In this document: positions 43,367-51,699 of the stretch, piece after piece
How the letters are laid out: the number at the start of each line of letters is the position of its first letter
Numbering within the stretch: the first letter of the stretch is position 1
The notes under the pieces: generated by a model
The model's input: only the letters and a program-made list of their open reading frames with translations
The model's database searches: none
Told to the model about the DNA's origin: nothing
Assembly (NCBI RefSeq): GCF_024714495.1
Contig: NZ_JAMZMJ010000001.1
Location: 930,001 to 994,000 of the forward strand
Reading direction: 5' to 3'
Origin: Marinoscillum pacificum
GTDB taxonomy: Bacteria; Bacteroidota; Bacteroidia; Cytophagales; Cyclobacteriaceae
DNA: 64,000 nucleotides
Made by a program: the position numbers and the translations under genes

Positions 43367-43545
43367 GAAAAGCGCTAAAAATACTCACCTGGGTACTGAT
43401 GGTCGTTGCGCTAGTATTATTTTGGTTGTCACTAAGATCTACCGAAGGTAATTTCGAATACACTTTGTATGCACTTGGAGCAGTCACACTTGGCTGGATT
43501 TCCAATTATTTTTTGAAAAAGTATGAAAAAGAGAAGGAAGACTGA
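43363..43545 (+). CDS. Small membrane protein, 60 residues
   Basis: The 60-residue protein has two hydrophobic segments (LKILTWVLMVVALVLFWLSL and TLYALGAVTLGWISNYFL) and a charged tail (KKYEKEKED). The start overlaps the kdsB stop (ATGA) and the end overlaps the DUF3667 gene by 23 bases. It is not recognised. The tight overlaps on both sides are the main evidence that it is a real gene. Confidence 0.7.
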   Translation: MRKALKILTWVLMVVALVLFWLSLRSTEGNFEYTLYALGAVTLGWISNYFLKKYEKEKED

Positions 43546-44551
43546 CAAGTGCCTCAATTGTGGCTATGAATTAGATCCATCCTTTGACTATTGCCCAAAG
43601 TGTGGTCAGGAAAATAGTGATAACCAGATCTCTTTTGGCAGATTGATTGTGGAGTTTTTCTCCAATTATTTCTCCTTAGATTCTCGATTTGGCAGAAGTA
43701 TAGCTCCATTCTTTTTCAAACCAGGTACGCTTACGTCAGAGTTCATGGATGGTAAGCGTGTGAAGTATGCCAATCCAATCCGACTGTATCTGGTAGTAAG
43801 TTTGATTCACTTCTTTGTGATGAACACTTACCTGGATATGAGCGCAACACATGGAAAAATTATCCCTGAAAATGCCAAGCCTGTTCAATTGGATTCTTTA
43901 CAAGCAGCTATACAAGCCGACAGTTCTTTTCAGAAAGATATCAAACCGATCAAGAACTTCTTGCCTTTTGGCAATCTCGATTCATTGGAGTTTACATCTA
44001 AAACAGACACATCATCTTCCTTTTCTGATGATATGTCAACAGCATTTAAAATGTCTAATAATCGATTCACTGTTCAGGAAATAGAAGATTCCATCCACAA
44101 TGAACAGAACCCTTACATAAGACAAAAACTGAATCGACAGATCATTAAAATCATGACCTCAGACTCTCATGAGATCAAGATGTTTATTGCTAAGAATATA
44201 CCTATTCTGATATTCTTTTTATTACCTCTCTATGCGCTTATACTCAAGGTCTTCTTTAGTAAGAAATTGTATATTAATCACGTTGTACACAGCCTGCACA
44301 TCCATTCATTGGTATTCATTTTACTGACTCTTTATTGGATAGTGAGGATGTTTTCGGAAGGAAGTGCAGAATTTATTGACTTCTATTTATTCCTGCTCGT
44401 ATGTGTATATATCGTGTTGTCATTTAGAAACACCTATCACATTAGCACTCGTAAAGCTATTTTCAAAACATTGGGCACTGGGTTCATTTACTGGATGTTA
44501 TTGATATTAGGAATGTTCCTAGAAATATTAGTAAGCCTTTCATTCTTTTAA
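43523..44551 (+). CDS. DUF3667 zinc-ribbon membrane protein
   Basis: The 342-residue protein starts with a zinc ribbon (CLNCGYELDPSFDYCPKCG, residues 10-28), followed by FFKPGTLTSEFMDGKRVKYAN, the DUF3667 signature. Several membrane helices follow (about 92-108, 224-245, 255-275, 283-305, 320-340). Between them lies a soluble loop of about 110 residues rich in Ser and Asp. The family is uncharacterised. It lies seven bases upstream of the MutS-like gene. Confidence 0.82.
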   Translation: MKKRRKTDKCLNCGYELDPSFDYCPKCGQENSDNQISFGRLIVEFFSNYFSLDSRFGRSIAPFFFKPGTLTSEFMDGKRVKYANPIRLYLVVSLIHFFVMNTYLDMSATHGKIIPENAKPVQLDSLQAAIQADSSFQKDIKPIKNFLPFGNLDSLEFTSKTDTSSSFSDDMSTAFKMSNNRFTVQEIEDSIHNEQNPYIRQKLNRQIIKIMTSDSHEIKMFIAKNIPILIFFLLPLYALILKVFFSKKLYINHVVHSLHIHSLVFILLTLYWIVRMFSEGSAEFIDFYLFLLVCVYIVLSFRNTYHISTRKAIFKTLGTGFIYWMLLILGMFLEILVSLSFF

Positions 44552-44557
44552 TTCTGT

Positions 44558-46345
44558 ATGACTAATTATACTGCCAGAGCAGAACAGTTCAACAAAACAT
44601 CTAATTCACATTCAAAACAAGCCTTTACCTTCTCACTTTTAAGAGGAGCTTCATTCATTGCGTTTATCATTTTCATGATACTGTATTTCAACAATGATCA
44701 AGTGATCTGGTTGATTTCGGGATTTGTAAGCATTGGATTGTTTAGCTCTCTTGTAGGAAGGCATCGGTTTCATGAAGATCAAAAGCTCTATTATCAAACA
44801 CTAGTTGATATCAACCTGGAAGAGCTAAAAAGAACCAATCTCGTGCTTCATGATTTTGAAACTGGCGATCAATTCCTGGAAGAAAATCATCCCAATCAGC
44901 ATGATTTGGATGTATTTGGATCTCATTCTCTCTATCAGCTTATCAATAGATCATCTACTCAGGATGGTCAAAAACTAATCGGTCAATGGCTTTCAAATCA
45001 ACCTACAAGTGAAGAGGTGATCGAGAAGCAGGAGGCTGTGAAAGAACTAAGCAAGGACTTAGATTGGTTACAGAAACTGCAAGCCAATTCGAGAATTAGC
45101 GTTCGAAAAAAGAAAAAAAACGAGCCTACATTAAGAGCCGCCAATTTGATCGATTGGTCAACAATAAAAACGAATACTGGAAATCGTACAGTATGGTTTA
45201 CTTTGATAGGTGTCCTGTTAATTGGGATCATCACTACAGGCGTCTTCATTGCTATAGATGCCATACCATATCAGTACATCTATGGTAATATTTTAGTCAA
45301 TGCCATCGCATTGGGAATAGTTGCTAGAAAACTAAGTGTTGAAATAGTTGGAGCAGATAAAGCCCAATACTTGGTTACCTCCTATCTGGAGGTCCTAAAA
45401 GTGATCAACTCAAAAGACTATCAAAGTGCTCTCCCAAAGCGATTGAAGCAAGCCTTGACTAACCCGCATGATGCTGAGAAAGCAATAAGCCAACTTAGTA
45501 AAATCAGCCATAGAATTAGTTCTCGAGCAAATATGCTTTATCTGGTGGTAGACCTCTTGTTTTTAATTGACTTCTTTCTACTAATGAGTATCTATCAATG
45601 GAAGAAAACCAACAGCGAGCACATTGAAGAATGGCTTCAGGCAATTCATGAATTTGAGGCGTTGATGAGTATTGCTAGTTTTGCTGAGCAACACCCAACC
45701 TATCAATATCCAAAACTCGCATCAAGCATCTTCAAGTTAGACGGAAAGGAAATAGGTCATCCTTTGATTGGTAAAAGCGACAGAGTAAACAATGATTATT
45801 TTGTAGACGGAAAAGGCTCCGTAGACATTATCACAGGATCAAACATGTCTGGGAAATCAACCTTCCAGAGAACACTAGGGATCAATCTAATTCTCGCTCG
45901 AATAGGCGCGCCAGTATGTGCCTCTACGTTTGAGTTTAGCAATGTGGAAGTATTCACTAGCATGCGTACCAAGGACAATCTGAGTGAAAACACCAGCTCA
46001 TTTTATGCTGAGTTAAAACGAATTACGCAACTTTTGAAGACTGTTGAAGACAAACCCACTTTCTTCCTACTAGATGAAATCCTAAAAGGAACGAACTCAG
46101 AAGACAGACATCTCGGAGCAATTGCCTTAGCTGAAAAGTTATCAACAAAAGAAGCATTTGGACTTATTAGCACACATGATTTAGCCTTAAGCGAATTGGA
46201 GAAGACCAATAAACATGTTAGAAATTACAGTTTCAATAGCCAAATAGATGGAAGTAAAATCAGTTTCGACTACACACTAACTCCTGGCCCTTGTAAAAGC
46301 TTCAATGCCTCTCAGCTCATGCGAAATATGGGAATAATTGATTAA
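44558..46345 (+). CDS. Membrane-anchored MutS-like ATPase
   Basis: The 595-residue protein has a MutS domain III lever and domain V ATPase at its C-terminal half: Walker A GSNMSGKST (427-435), Walker B FFLLDEILKGTN (502-513) and a signature STHDLALSELE. It lacks the mismatch-reading and connector domains. Four likely membrane helices lie in the N-terminal half (about 24-43, 48-66, 212-233, 239-257). Such MutS-related proteins are seen in Bacteroidota and are not mismatch-repair proteins. It lies between DUF3667 and a glycosyltransferase, so an envelope role is possible. Confidence 0.85.
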   Translation: MTNYTARAEQFNKTSNSHSKQAFTFSLLRGASFIAFIIFMILYFNNDQVIWLISGFVSIGLFSSLVGRHRFHEDQKLYYQTLVDINLEELKRTNLVLHDFETGDQFLEENHPNQHDLDVFGSHSLYQLINRSSTQDGQKLIGQWLSNQPTSEEVIEKQEAVKELSKDLDWLQKLQANSRISVRKKKKNEPTLRAANLIDWSTIKTNTGNRTVWFTLIGVLLIGIITTGVFIAIDAIPYQYIYGNILVNAIALGIVARKLSVEIVGADKAQYLVTSYLEVLKVINSKDYQSALPKRLKQALTNPHDAEKAISQLSKISHRISSRANMLYLVVDLLFLIDFFLLMSIYQWKKTNSEHIEEWLQAIHEFEALMSIASFAEQHPTYQYPKLASSIFKLDGKEIGHPLIGKSDRVNNDYFVDGKGSVDIITGSNMSGKSTFQRTLGINLILARIGAPVCASTFEFSNVEVFTSMRTKDNLSENTSSFYAELKRITQLLKTVEDKPTFFLLDEILKGTNSEDRHLGAIALAEKLSTKEAFGLISTHDLALSELEKTNKHVRNYSFNSQIDGSKISFDYTLTPGPCKSFNASQLMRNMGIID

Positions 46346-46348
46346 CCA

Positions 46349-47308
46349 ATGAACGAACTGGTTTCCATCATTACTCCCTGTAAAAATGCAGAGCGCTGGT
46401 TGGAAGCTTGTTTTGAGTCCATTAAGAATCAGTCCTATACAAATTGGGAATGGATCGTCATTGATGACTCATCAACGGATGGCTCTTATAATATTCTTAA
46501 ACGCCTTGCTAAATCAGATAACAAAGTCAAGGTTTTCAAGAATCCTGATCAAGGTATTATCGCTGCACTAAACAAAGGATTACAAAGCTCAATAGGCTCG
46601 TTTATCACAAGAATGGATGCTGATGACCTAATGCCTTCACAGCGAATAGAAAAGATGGTTAGTCGTCTTCAAACAAGCCCTGTTAAAACGGTGGTAACAG
46701 GTTTGGTCTCATACTTTAGTGACTCAGAAGTTAGTGAAGGATATCAGTCTTATGAAAAATGGATCAATGAGGTTAATGCCTCATCAACTCAGTGGAAGAA
46801 TGTATATCGTGAATGTGTCATAGCGTCACCCAACTGGATGCTACGCAGAAATGATCTCCTATCTATTGGAGGGTTTGCTGATTTAGTTTATCCAGAAGAC
46901 TATGATTTGGTATTCAAATGGTACCAACATCAATTTCAAGTCGAATGCATCGAAGAAGTTACCTTGTTTTGGAGAGAACATCCTGATAGAACTTCCAGAA
47001 ACTCTGATCACTACCAGCAGCAAGCATTCTTTGAGCTAAAACTTAAACGGTTCATTGAACTTGACTACAAAGGTGAACCTTTGGTTATCTGGGGAGATAA
47101 TGTTAAGTCCAAACTAGCTGAAACCATTTTAATGAAGCATGGAATAACTCCAATAGTTCAAAACCTCAACAATTATCAAGAAATAAAACACCTTCAATCT
47201 CCACAGCTATTGATTGCTGTCTGGCCAGATGAAAAGCAACGCGATCAAATAGAAAACTTCCTCAAGTCAAGCAACTTACATCAAGGCTTTGACTGGTGGT
47301 GGTTGTAA
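46349..47308 (+). CDS. Family 2 glycosyltransferase with extra C-terminal domain
   Basis: The 319-residue protein has an N-terminal GT-A domain (VSIITPCKNAERWLEACFES, VIDDSSTDGSY, then DxD-like RMDADD near 88-93). About 80 residues at the C-terminus (PLVIWGDNVKSKLAETILMK onward, ending in FDWWWL) look like a small Rossmann-type domain seen at the end of some GT2 proteins. The acceptor is unknown; kdsB in the same operon suggests lipopolysaccharide or another surface sugar. It starts three bases after the MutS-like stop and ends flush with the convergent NIPSNAP gene. Confidence 0.88.
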   Translation: MNELVSIITPCKNAERWLEACFESIKNQSYTNWEWIVIDDSSTDGSYNILKRLAKSDNKVKVFKNPDQGIIAALNKGLQSSIGSFITRMDADDLMPSQRIEKMVSRLQTSPVKTVVTGLVSYFSDSEVSEGYQSYEKWINEVNASSTQWKNVYRECVIASPNWMLRRNDLLSIGGFADLVYPEDYDLVFKWYQHQFQVECIEEVTLFWREHPDRTSRNSDHYQQQAFFELKLKRFIELDYKGEPLVIWGDNVKSKLAETILMKHGITPIVQNLNNYQEIKHLQSPQLLIAVWPDEKQRDQIENFLKSSNLHQGFDWWWL

Positions 47309-48118
47309 TCAATAATCTGAGTACTCAGTTGGATAAAGTAGAAAAATGTCCGCGTGAGAAACGTTATTATCATAATACGAATTACCAATTAATTCTTTCC
47401 ACTCAGGTGCATCACCAAATGATTTCCAATGTTCGTCTCTGCTTTCTTGATTTGAAAAGGTCGTCATGTACATCAGATTTGGCATTTTAGGACCTGAAAT
47501 CACATCCGCATAGAAAACCGCATTGAAACCTAGTCGATCAAACAGCGCTACTTCACCGCCTTCATTGAACATTTCTACTTTGTTCAGATAGTAAGACTCT
47601 GTAGGTGATTCATAACTTCTCAACTCATAGATTCTATCTTTCCTTGATCCTTCTACAGAAGTTGGTTTCATGACAGGAAAATCTCTGAAGGCGCTTAAAA
47701 GAATAGATTCGATTCGCTTGTAAGGTGGATTATTGTGTGGCGCATTCAAATAACCAGCACCCTTAGACAGATAATCGTGATCACCAAGCAATGCCGTATC
47801 TAAGCTTAAAAAGGTCTCTAATCTGTTAAATGGAATGAGAACGTAGGTTTGAGGAACTGAATCTGATTCGGACAATCTCTTTTTAAAAACACCAATGTTT
47901 TGAATGCCTAACTTCTTCAAGCCAGGAAGAAACGCCTCCGCCAGGTATTCATCTGTTAGGCTTTGCTGCAGTTCTGAATCAAACGTATAAACCTTTAATT
48001 GATAGTATTCTTTTTGATCTGATGGTTCCTGATCGGTATCGGCTGATTGAGTGGGTGACTCACAGCTGAAGGTTCCTATAGCTGCAATAAAGAAAAAGAT
48101 CAAAGTTCTCATCATCAA
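47309..48118 (-). CDS. NIPSNAP family lipoprotein
   Basis: The 269-residue protein has a lipobox (AIGTFSC, Cys about residue 19) and two NIPSNAP-type ferredoxin-like domains: YQLKVYTFDSELQQSLTDEY in the first and IYELRSYESPTESYYLNKVEMF in the second, followed by YMTTFSNQESRDEHWKSF. Function of bacterial lipoprotein members is unknown. Two further ATGs lie just after the first, so the exact start is uncertain by two residues. Confidence 0.85.
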   Translation of the reverse strand: MMMRTLIFFFIAAIGTFSCESPTQSADTDQEPSDQKEYYQLKVYTFDSELQQSLTDEYLAEAFLPGLKKLGIQNIGVFKKRLSESDSVPQTYVLIPFNRLETFLSLDTALLGDHDYLSKGAGYLNAPHNNPPYKRIESILLSAFRDFPVMKPTSVEGSRKDRIYELRSYESPTESYYLNKVEMFNEGGEVALFDRLGFNAVFYADVISGPKMPNLMYMTTFSNQESRDEHWKSFGDAPEWKELIGNSYYDNNVSHADIFLLYPTEYSDY

Positions 48119-48189
48119 GTTGGATTGTTACACCGAACAAATTACGAATAATCTTGGTCTTCAACTCAAATTGATAATTGCTATCAATC

Positions 48190-48212
48190 AAAAAAAGGAG
48201 GCTTAAGCCTCC
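48190..48212 (-). terminator. Terminator after the LruC gene
   Basis: GGAGGC and GCCTCC pair across TTAA (48197-48212), followed on the minus strand by seven T. It lies 34 bases after the LruC-protein stop codon and separates it from the NIPSNAP gene. Confidence 0.8.
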
Positions 48213-48245
48213 TCTTCTCCTCTTCATTATCCAACCAATAGCTGC

Positions 48246-49847
48246 CTACCGGTTTGATTTCTTATATAGGTGCTTATGGACTTTATTTCCGCTTTCATCG
48301 GTATACCAGGGACTTTTGGACTTCCCTTGTACAAAATCTACAAAACGTGGATAAGCTTGTGAAATTTGCACTTTTTCCTTCGGGTATTCCCAAGAAACAG
48401 GAATCTCTATTACCCATGGTAAATTATTTTCTGTCAAGAAAAATTTACCTTCACCTGGCCTGGTATCATCAGCGGCTTGTCCAATCCAGGATTCATCAAA
48501 TAAACTTGTGTAGGCTCTTCCTGGCTTATGCACTTCACGTCCTTCCTCTTGATCGATTCGAATGTATTCATCAACTTCAAAATCATCCACACTAACCTGC
48601 CCATTTAGTAACACTACCAATGAAATCTCAATAGGATCTTGGTATGATCTTGCACTATCAGTATTTATAAAACCACCAGTATTAAACCCTTGTTTGATAT
48701 GTTTAAACCTTATTTCGGTCTTATTTTCCAATTTATGCAGTTCATAATTTAGTCCTCCATCAACAATTTGCTCAATGGATATACCTATTGATGCTCCAGG
48801 ATCTGAAAAACTTATGCACAGGTCATTTTCGAATATTGCTCCTATTGCTTCAACATTGATGTCATAAATAATTTGAGTCACTTTATCATTAGCATTAGCG
48901 TAAAGCTCTGCATTATGAGAAATTACTAAATCATTGAAGTCAAAATCACCTAAATATGGCCACATATCTTCGAATGCAAAGGTAGAATACGCATTCTGCG
49001 CAGGAATGTAAGTTACGGAAGCAATATCAGTATCATTAGGCACAATATCTGCATGATCATCTACTCCATCATTGTCAGAATCTAATGATGAAGTCATGCA
49101 TGGATTAATAAATGTTACTAATTCTGTACTGATCGTATGCGGTGATGTTTTACAGTCAGCAACAACAGAGAAACCTCTAATCAAACTCATATCAAAATCT
49201 TCATAAGAAAAGAACCATTGATTATTATTGGAATTAACACTTTGTTGATCCGGTGTTGTTCTCTCAACACTTCCATCCAATTTGTTAACATCAATATAGG
49301 ATATAGATGCGCTAGACTTTATGAAAACTCCATCTTCTCTACACCGAATTTGAGTTGCGTTGCCTAAAAAGGAAGTACAAGCTGGAGTACCTCCAGTACG
49401 AGCACCTGTCTCATCAAAGAATGAATCTGCAACTTCCAAGTCTGTCATCGAAATAGTTAAATTCCCTTCAGATACATCAAAATATTTCGAATTACCCTGG
49501 TACTTGGTATAAAGGAATAATTTCTCAATATGTAGAGGTCGGTCAATTTGAACATCAATACCATCGTTCAAACTCGTATAACCAACTCGAAGAGCATAGA
49601 CACTATCACGATAATCGGTTCCAACTATTGCAAATTGAATAGTTTCGACCATAGACATCCTGGAAGAACCATTGGTAAAGTCAATATGAACGCTTTGATC
49701 AGGAGACATTTCATAATTAAATCCATCAGGCACTTTCCATTTCGACATATCTGCCCCATCAATATCTAACAATTCCACGTTGGTTCTTTGTACACATCCA
49801 TATGTTAGATAAATCGCTATAACCAACAACATTTCAATCTTCTTCAT
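48246..49847 (-). CDS. LruC domain lipoprotein
   Basis: The 533-residue protein begins with a lipoprotein-like signal (IEMLLVIAIYLTYGC, Cys about 18). In the centre is a short Asp-rich calcium-type stretch (DSDNDGVDDHADIVPND), then the LruC/DUF4842 domain, recognised by AFEDMWPYLGDFDFNDLVIS and a conserved C-terminal PWVIEIPVSWEYPKE, AYPRFVDFV. The family is made of outer-surface proteins of Bacteroidota and some others, with unknown ligands. It is its own transcription unit, ended by a terminator at 48190-48212. Confidence 0.85.
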   Translation of the reverse strand: MKKIEMLLVIAIYLTYGCVQRTNVELLDIDGADMSKWKVPDGFNYEMSPDQSVHIDFTNGSSRMSMVETIQFAIVGTDYRDSVYALRVGYTSLNDGIDVQIDRPLHIEKLFLYTKYQGNSKYFDVSEGNLTISMTDLEVADSFFDETGARTGGTPACTSFLGNATQIRCREDGVFIKSSASISYIDVNKLDGSVERTTPDQQSVNSNNNQWFFSYEDFDMSLIRGFSVVADCKTSPHTISTELVTFINPCMTSSLDSDNDGVDDHADIVPNDTDIASVTYIPAQNAYSTFAFEDMWPYLGDFDFNDLVISHNAELYANANDKVTQIIYDINVEAIGAIFENDLCISFSDPGASIGISIEQIVDGGLNYELHKLENKTEIRFKHIKQGFNTGGFINTDSARSYQDPIEISLVVLLNGQVSVDDFEVDEYIRIDQEEGREVHKPGRAYTSLFDESWIGQAADDTRPGEGKFFLTENNLPWVIEIPVSWEYPKEKVQISQAYPRFVDFVQGKSKSPWYTDESGNKVHKHLYKKSNR

Positions 49848-49982
49848 ATCTCCTCACATTTAGGTAATGCAAGCATATAAAGCTTCAGTTATGAAATCCC
49901 TACTCATTCGATTAATGGACTTATCTCACAGTTAACCTGCAATATGCTTCATGTATACCACCTTGATTCGTAGATTCGTAGT

Positions 49983-50219
49983 ATGGAAAATGCTATCTAT
50001 TTAAAAGCACTGGATTTGGAAAAAAGAGGACAATGGGATGCTGCCCATGAACTCATTCAAGATCTACCTGATAAAAATGCGGCATGGATTCATGCATACC
50101 TCCACCGAAAAGAAGGAGATCAATGGAATGCCGAGTATTGGTATAAAAGAGCAGGTCAATCTGTATTTACTGGCTCATTAGATGAAGAATGGCGTCATAT
50201 TTATGATTCGTTATCATAA
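49983..50219 (+). CDS. Small TPR-like protein
   Basis: The 78-residue protein (YLKALDLEKRGQWDAAHELI, AWIHAYLHRKEGDQWNAEYW, YKRAG) resembles a two-helix-repeat family found as single small genes in many bacteria. It has no signal peptide. It is isolated between divergent LruC and a bidirectional terminator at 50282-50318. Confidence 0.72.
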   Translation: MENAIYLKALDLEKRGQWDAAHELIQDLPDKNAAWIHAYLHRKEGDQWNAEYWYKRAGQSVFTGSLDEEWRHIYDSLS

Positions 50220-50281
50220 CCATCTCTAAAAGGAAACCGAAATCAATTAAAAAACTGAGAAAATTCTTGAATTAAAAAACT

Positions 50282-50318
50282 AGAGGCCGTTCAAATTATG
50301 TTTGAACGGCCTCTTTTT
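50282..50318. terminator. Bidirectional terminator between the TPR-like gene and susD
   Basis: A perfect 14-base stem (AGAGGCCGTTCAAA / TTTGAACGGCCTCT) has a five-base loop, T-run on the plus side (50314-50318) and A-run on the left (50275-50280), which gives a T-run for the minus strand. It lies between convergent genes and can end both the 49983-50219 transcript and the SusC/SusD transcript. Confidence 0.9.
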
Positions 50319-50337
50319 AGAACAAGATTAAAATCGA

Positions 50338-51681
50338 TTAATTACCATAACCGTCGTTCTGCTGAAGACCTGGATTGATATTGCGCTCTCTATCTGGAAT
50401 TGGGAAAACCAATTCAGGAGCACTATAAGAGAAGCCATCAGATGATCCTTGAAGTCTTTTAATTTCATGGATACTGTGCCCTTCAAATGCTAATTCAAGC
50501 TTTCTTTCATTTAAAATATCAGCCAAAGTAGGCGTTGTTATATCACCTAAACCTGCCCTGTTTCTGATCATATTCAAGTCACTTGCAGGAGTAGCTCCAA
50601 CAGCTGTCCCTTCTCTGAAGTTTGATTCGGCTCTAGTCAAATAAAGCTCCGCTAGACGGATAAAAGTAACATTTGCAAACTGGTCAGTCCATTTAGATGT
50701 TCTGGTATCTCCAGTTGCAGCATCTGTGTAGAAGAACGATCCTCTATCATCACCAGCTTCATATAAGTTCAAGTGTTTCGCAAATATTTCAATATCTCCT
50801 CTTCCTCCTAAAGATGAAGAAGCGAAGAATAACTGCATGTTATTTGCACCATCCTGAGTTGTAACCTGGATTGAGAATACATCTTCTATTCCATTAGACT
50901 GATTATTGAAAGCTGCATCAAATGAACCTTCTAAGTCATATATTCCATCTGCAGCGGTCAGAGCAGCATCTGACGCATCACGAGCTGACGCATAATCACC
51001 TTGTTGCAGGTATACTCGTGACAACAATGCTCCAGCAGCTACACTATTGGCATATACACCATTATCAGCCGGCAAATTAGCAGCTGCAAAACTTAGGTCG
51101 TCAATAACAAAATCATAAACCGCCGACACTGTTGCTCTATCAACTGGATTTACATCATTTGGCTCTGTTACCAATGGCACACCCAAGTTTGTAGCTGGAT
51201 CGCCATCAGAGTATGATGGACCAAAGAACAACACCAATTCAAAGTACATCATCCCGCGAATAAACCTAGCTTCCGCTTCCACTGTTGATCTATCTTCTTC
51301 ATTTACCACATCTAAAGCAGCTAGAATGTTGTTGGTAATGTTAATAGTTCTGTAACCATCTAACCATAAGTCAGCTACATCTCCATTGATAACAGTGATT
51401 TCCTTTCTCCATATATCAGAAGGATCACCGAAAGTACCTGAAAACTGAAGCTCGTCATCCGCACCCAGCAATTCGGAATTTCTTTGCGTATTTCCTCCAA
51501 AAAGGTCTGTATCGCTCAATGCATCATAAGCTCCTACCAATACCGTTTTTACATTGGCATCGGTGTTCAGAGCAATTGAATTATCAATATCCTGAGGTGG
51601 ATTTAGATCCAACTCATCTGTACATGAGCCCAAAATCAACAGGCTCAGAAATAGAATAGAATATATTTTAATATTTTTCAT
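50338..51681 (-). CDS. SusD/RagB family surface lipoprotein
   Basis: From ATG 51681 (51693 is also possible) the protein has about 447 residues, a lipobox (LILGSC), and the SusD helical scaffold: TDELDLNPPQDIDNS at the start, EARFIRGMMYFELVLFFGP and the C-terminal LNMIRNRAGLGDITTPTLA, ILNERKLELAFEGHSIHEIKR. SusD proteins cap the matching SusC transporter and bind the ligand. It follows susC by a few bases. No glycosidase, sulfatase or peptidase follows it, so the substrate cannot be guessed. Confidence 0.93.
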   Translation of the reverse strand: MKNIKIYSILFLSLLILGSCTDELDLNPPQDIDNSIALNTDANVKTVLVGAYDALSDTDLFGGNTQRNSELLGADDELQFSGTFGDPSDIWRKEITVINGDVADLWLDGYRTINITNNILAALDVVNEEDRSTVEAEARFIRGMMYFELVLFFGPSYSDGDPATNLGVPLVTEPNDVNPVDRATVSAVYDFVIDDLSFAAANLPADNGVYANSVAAGALLSRVYLQQGDYASARDASDAALTAADGIYDLEGSFDAAFNNQSNGIEDVFSIQVTTQDGANNMQLFFASSSLGGRGDIEIFAKHLNLYEAGDDRGSFFYTDAATGDTRTSKWTDQFANVTFIRLAELYLTRAESNFREGTAVGATPASDLNMIRNRAGLGDITTPTLADILNERKLELAFEGHSIHEIKRLQGSSDGFSYSAPELVFPIPDRERNINPGLQQNDGYGN

Positions 51682-51699
51682 ATGTCTGTTCATTTTAGA

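Noticed and set aside
44558-46345. Mismatch repair role for the MutS-like protein
   Set aside because: The mismatch-recognition and connector domains are missing and membrane helices are present.
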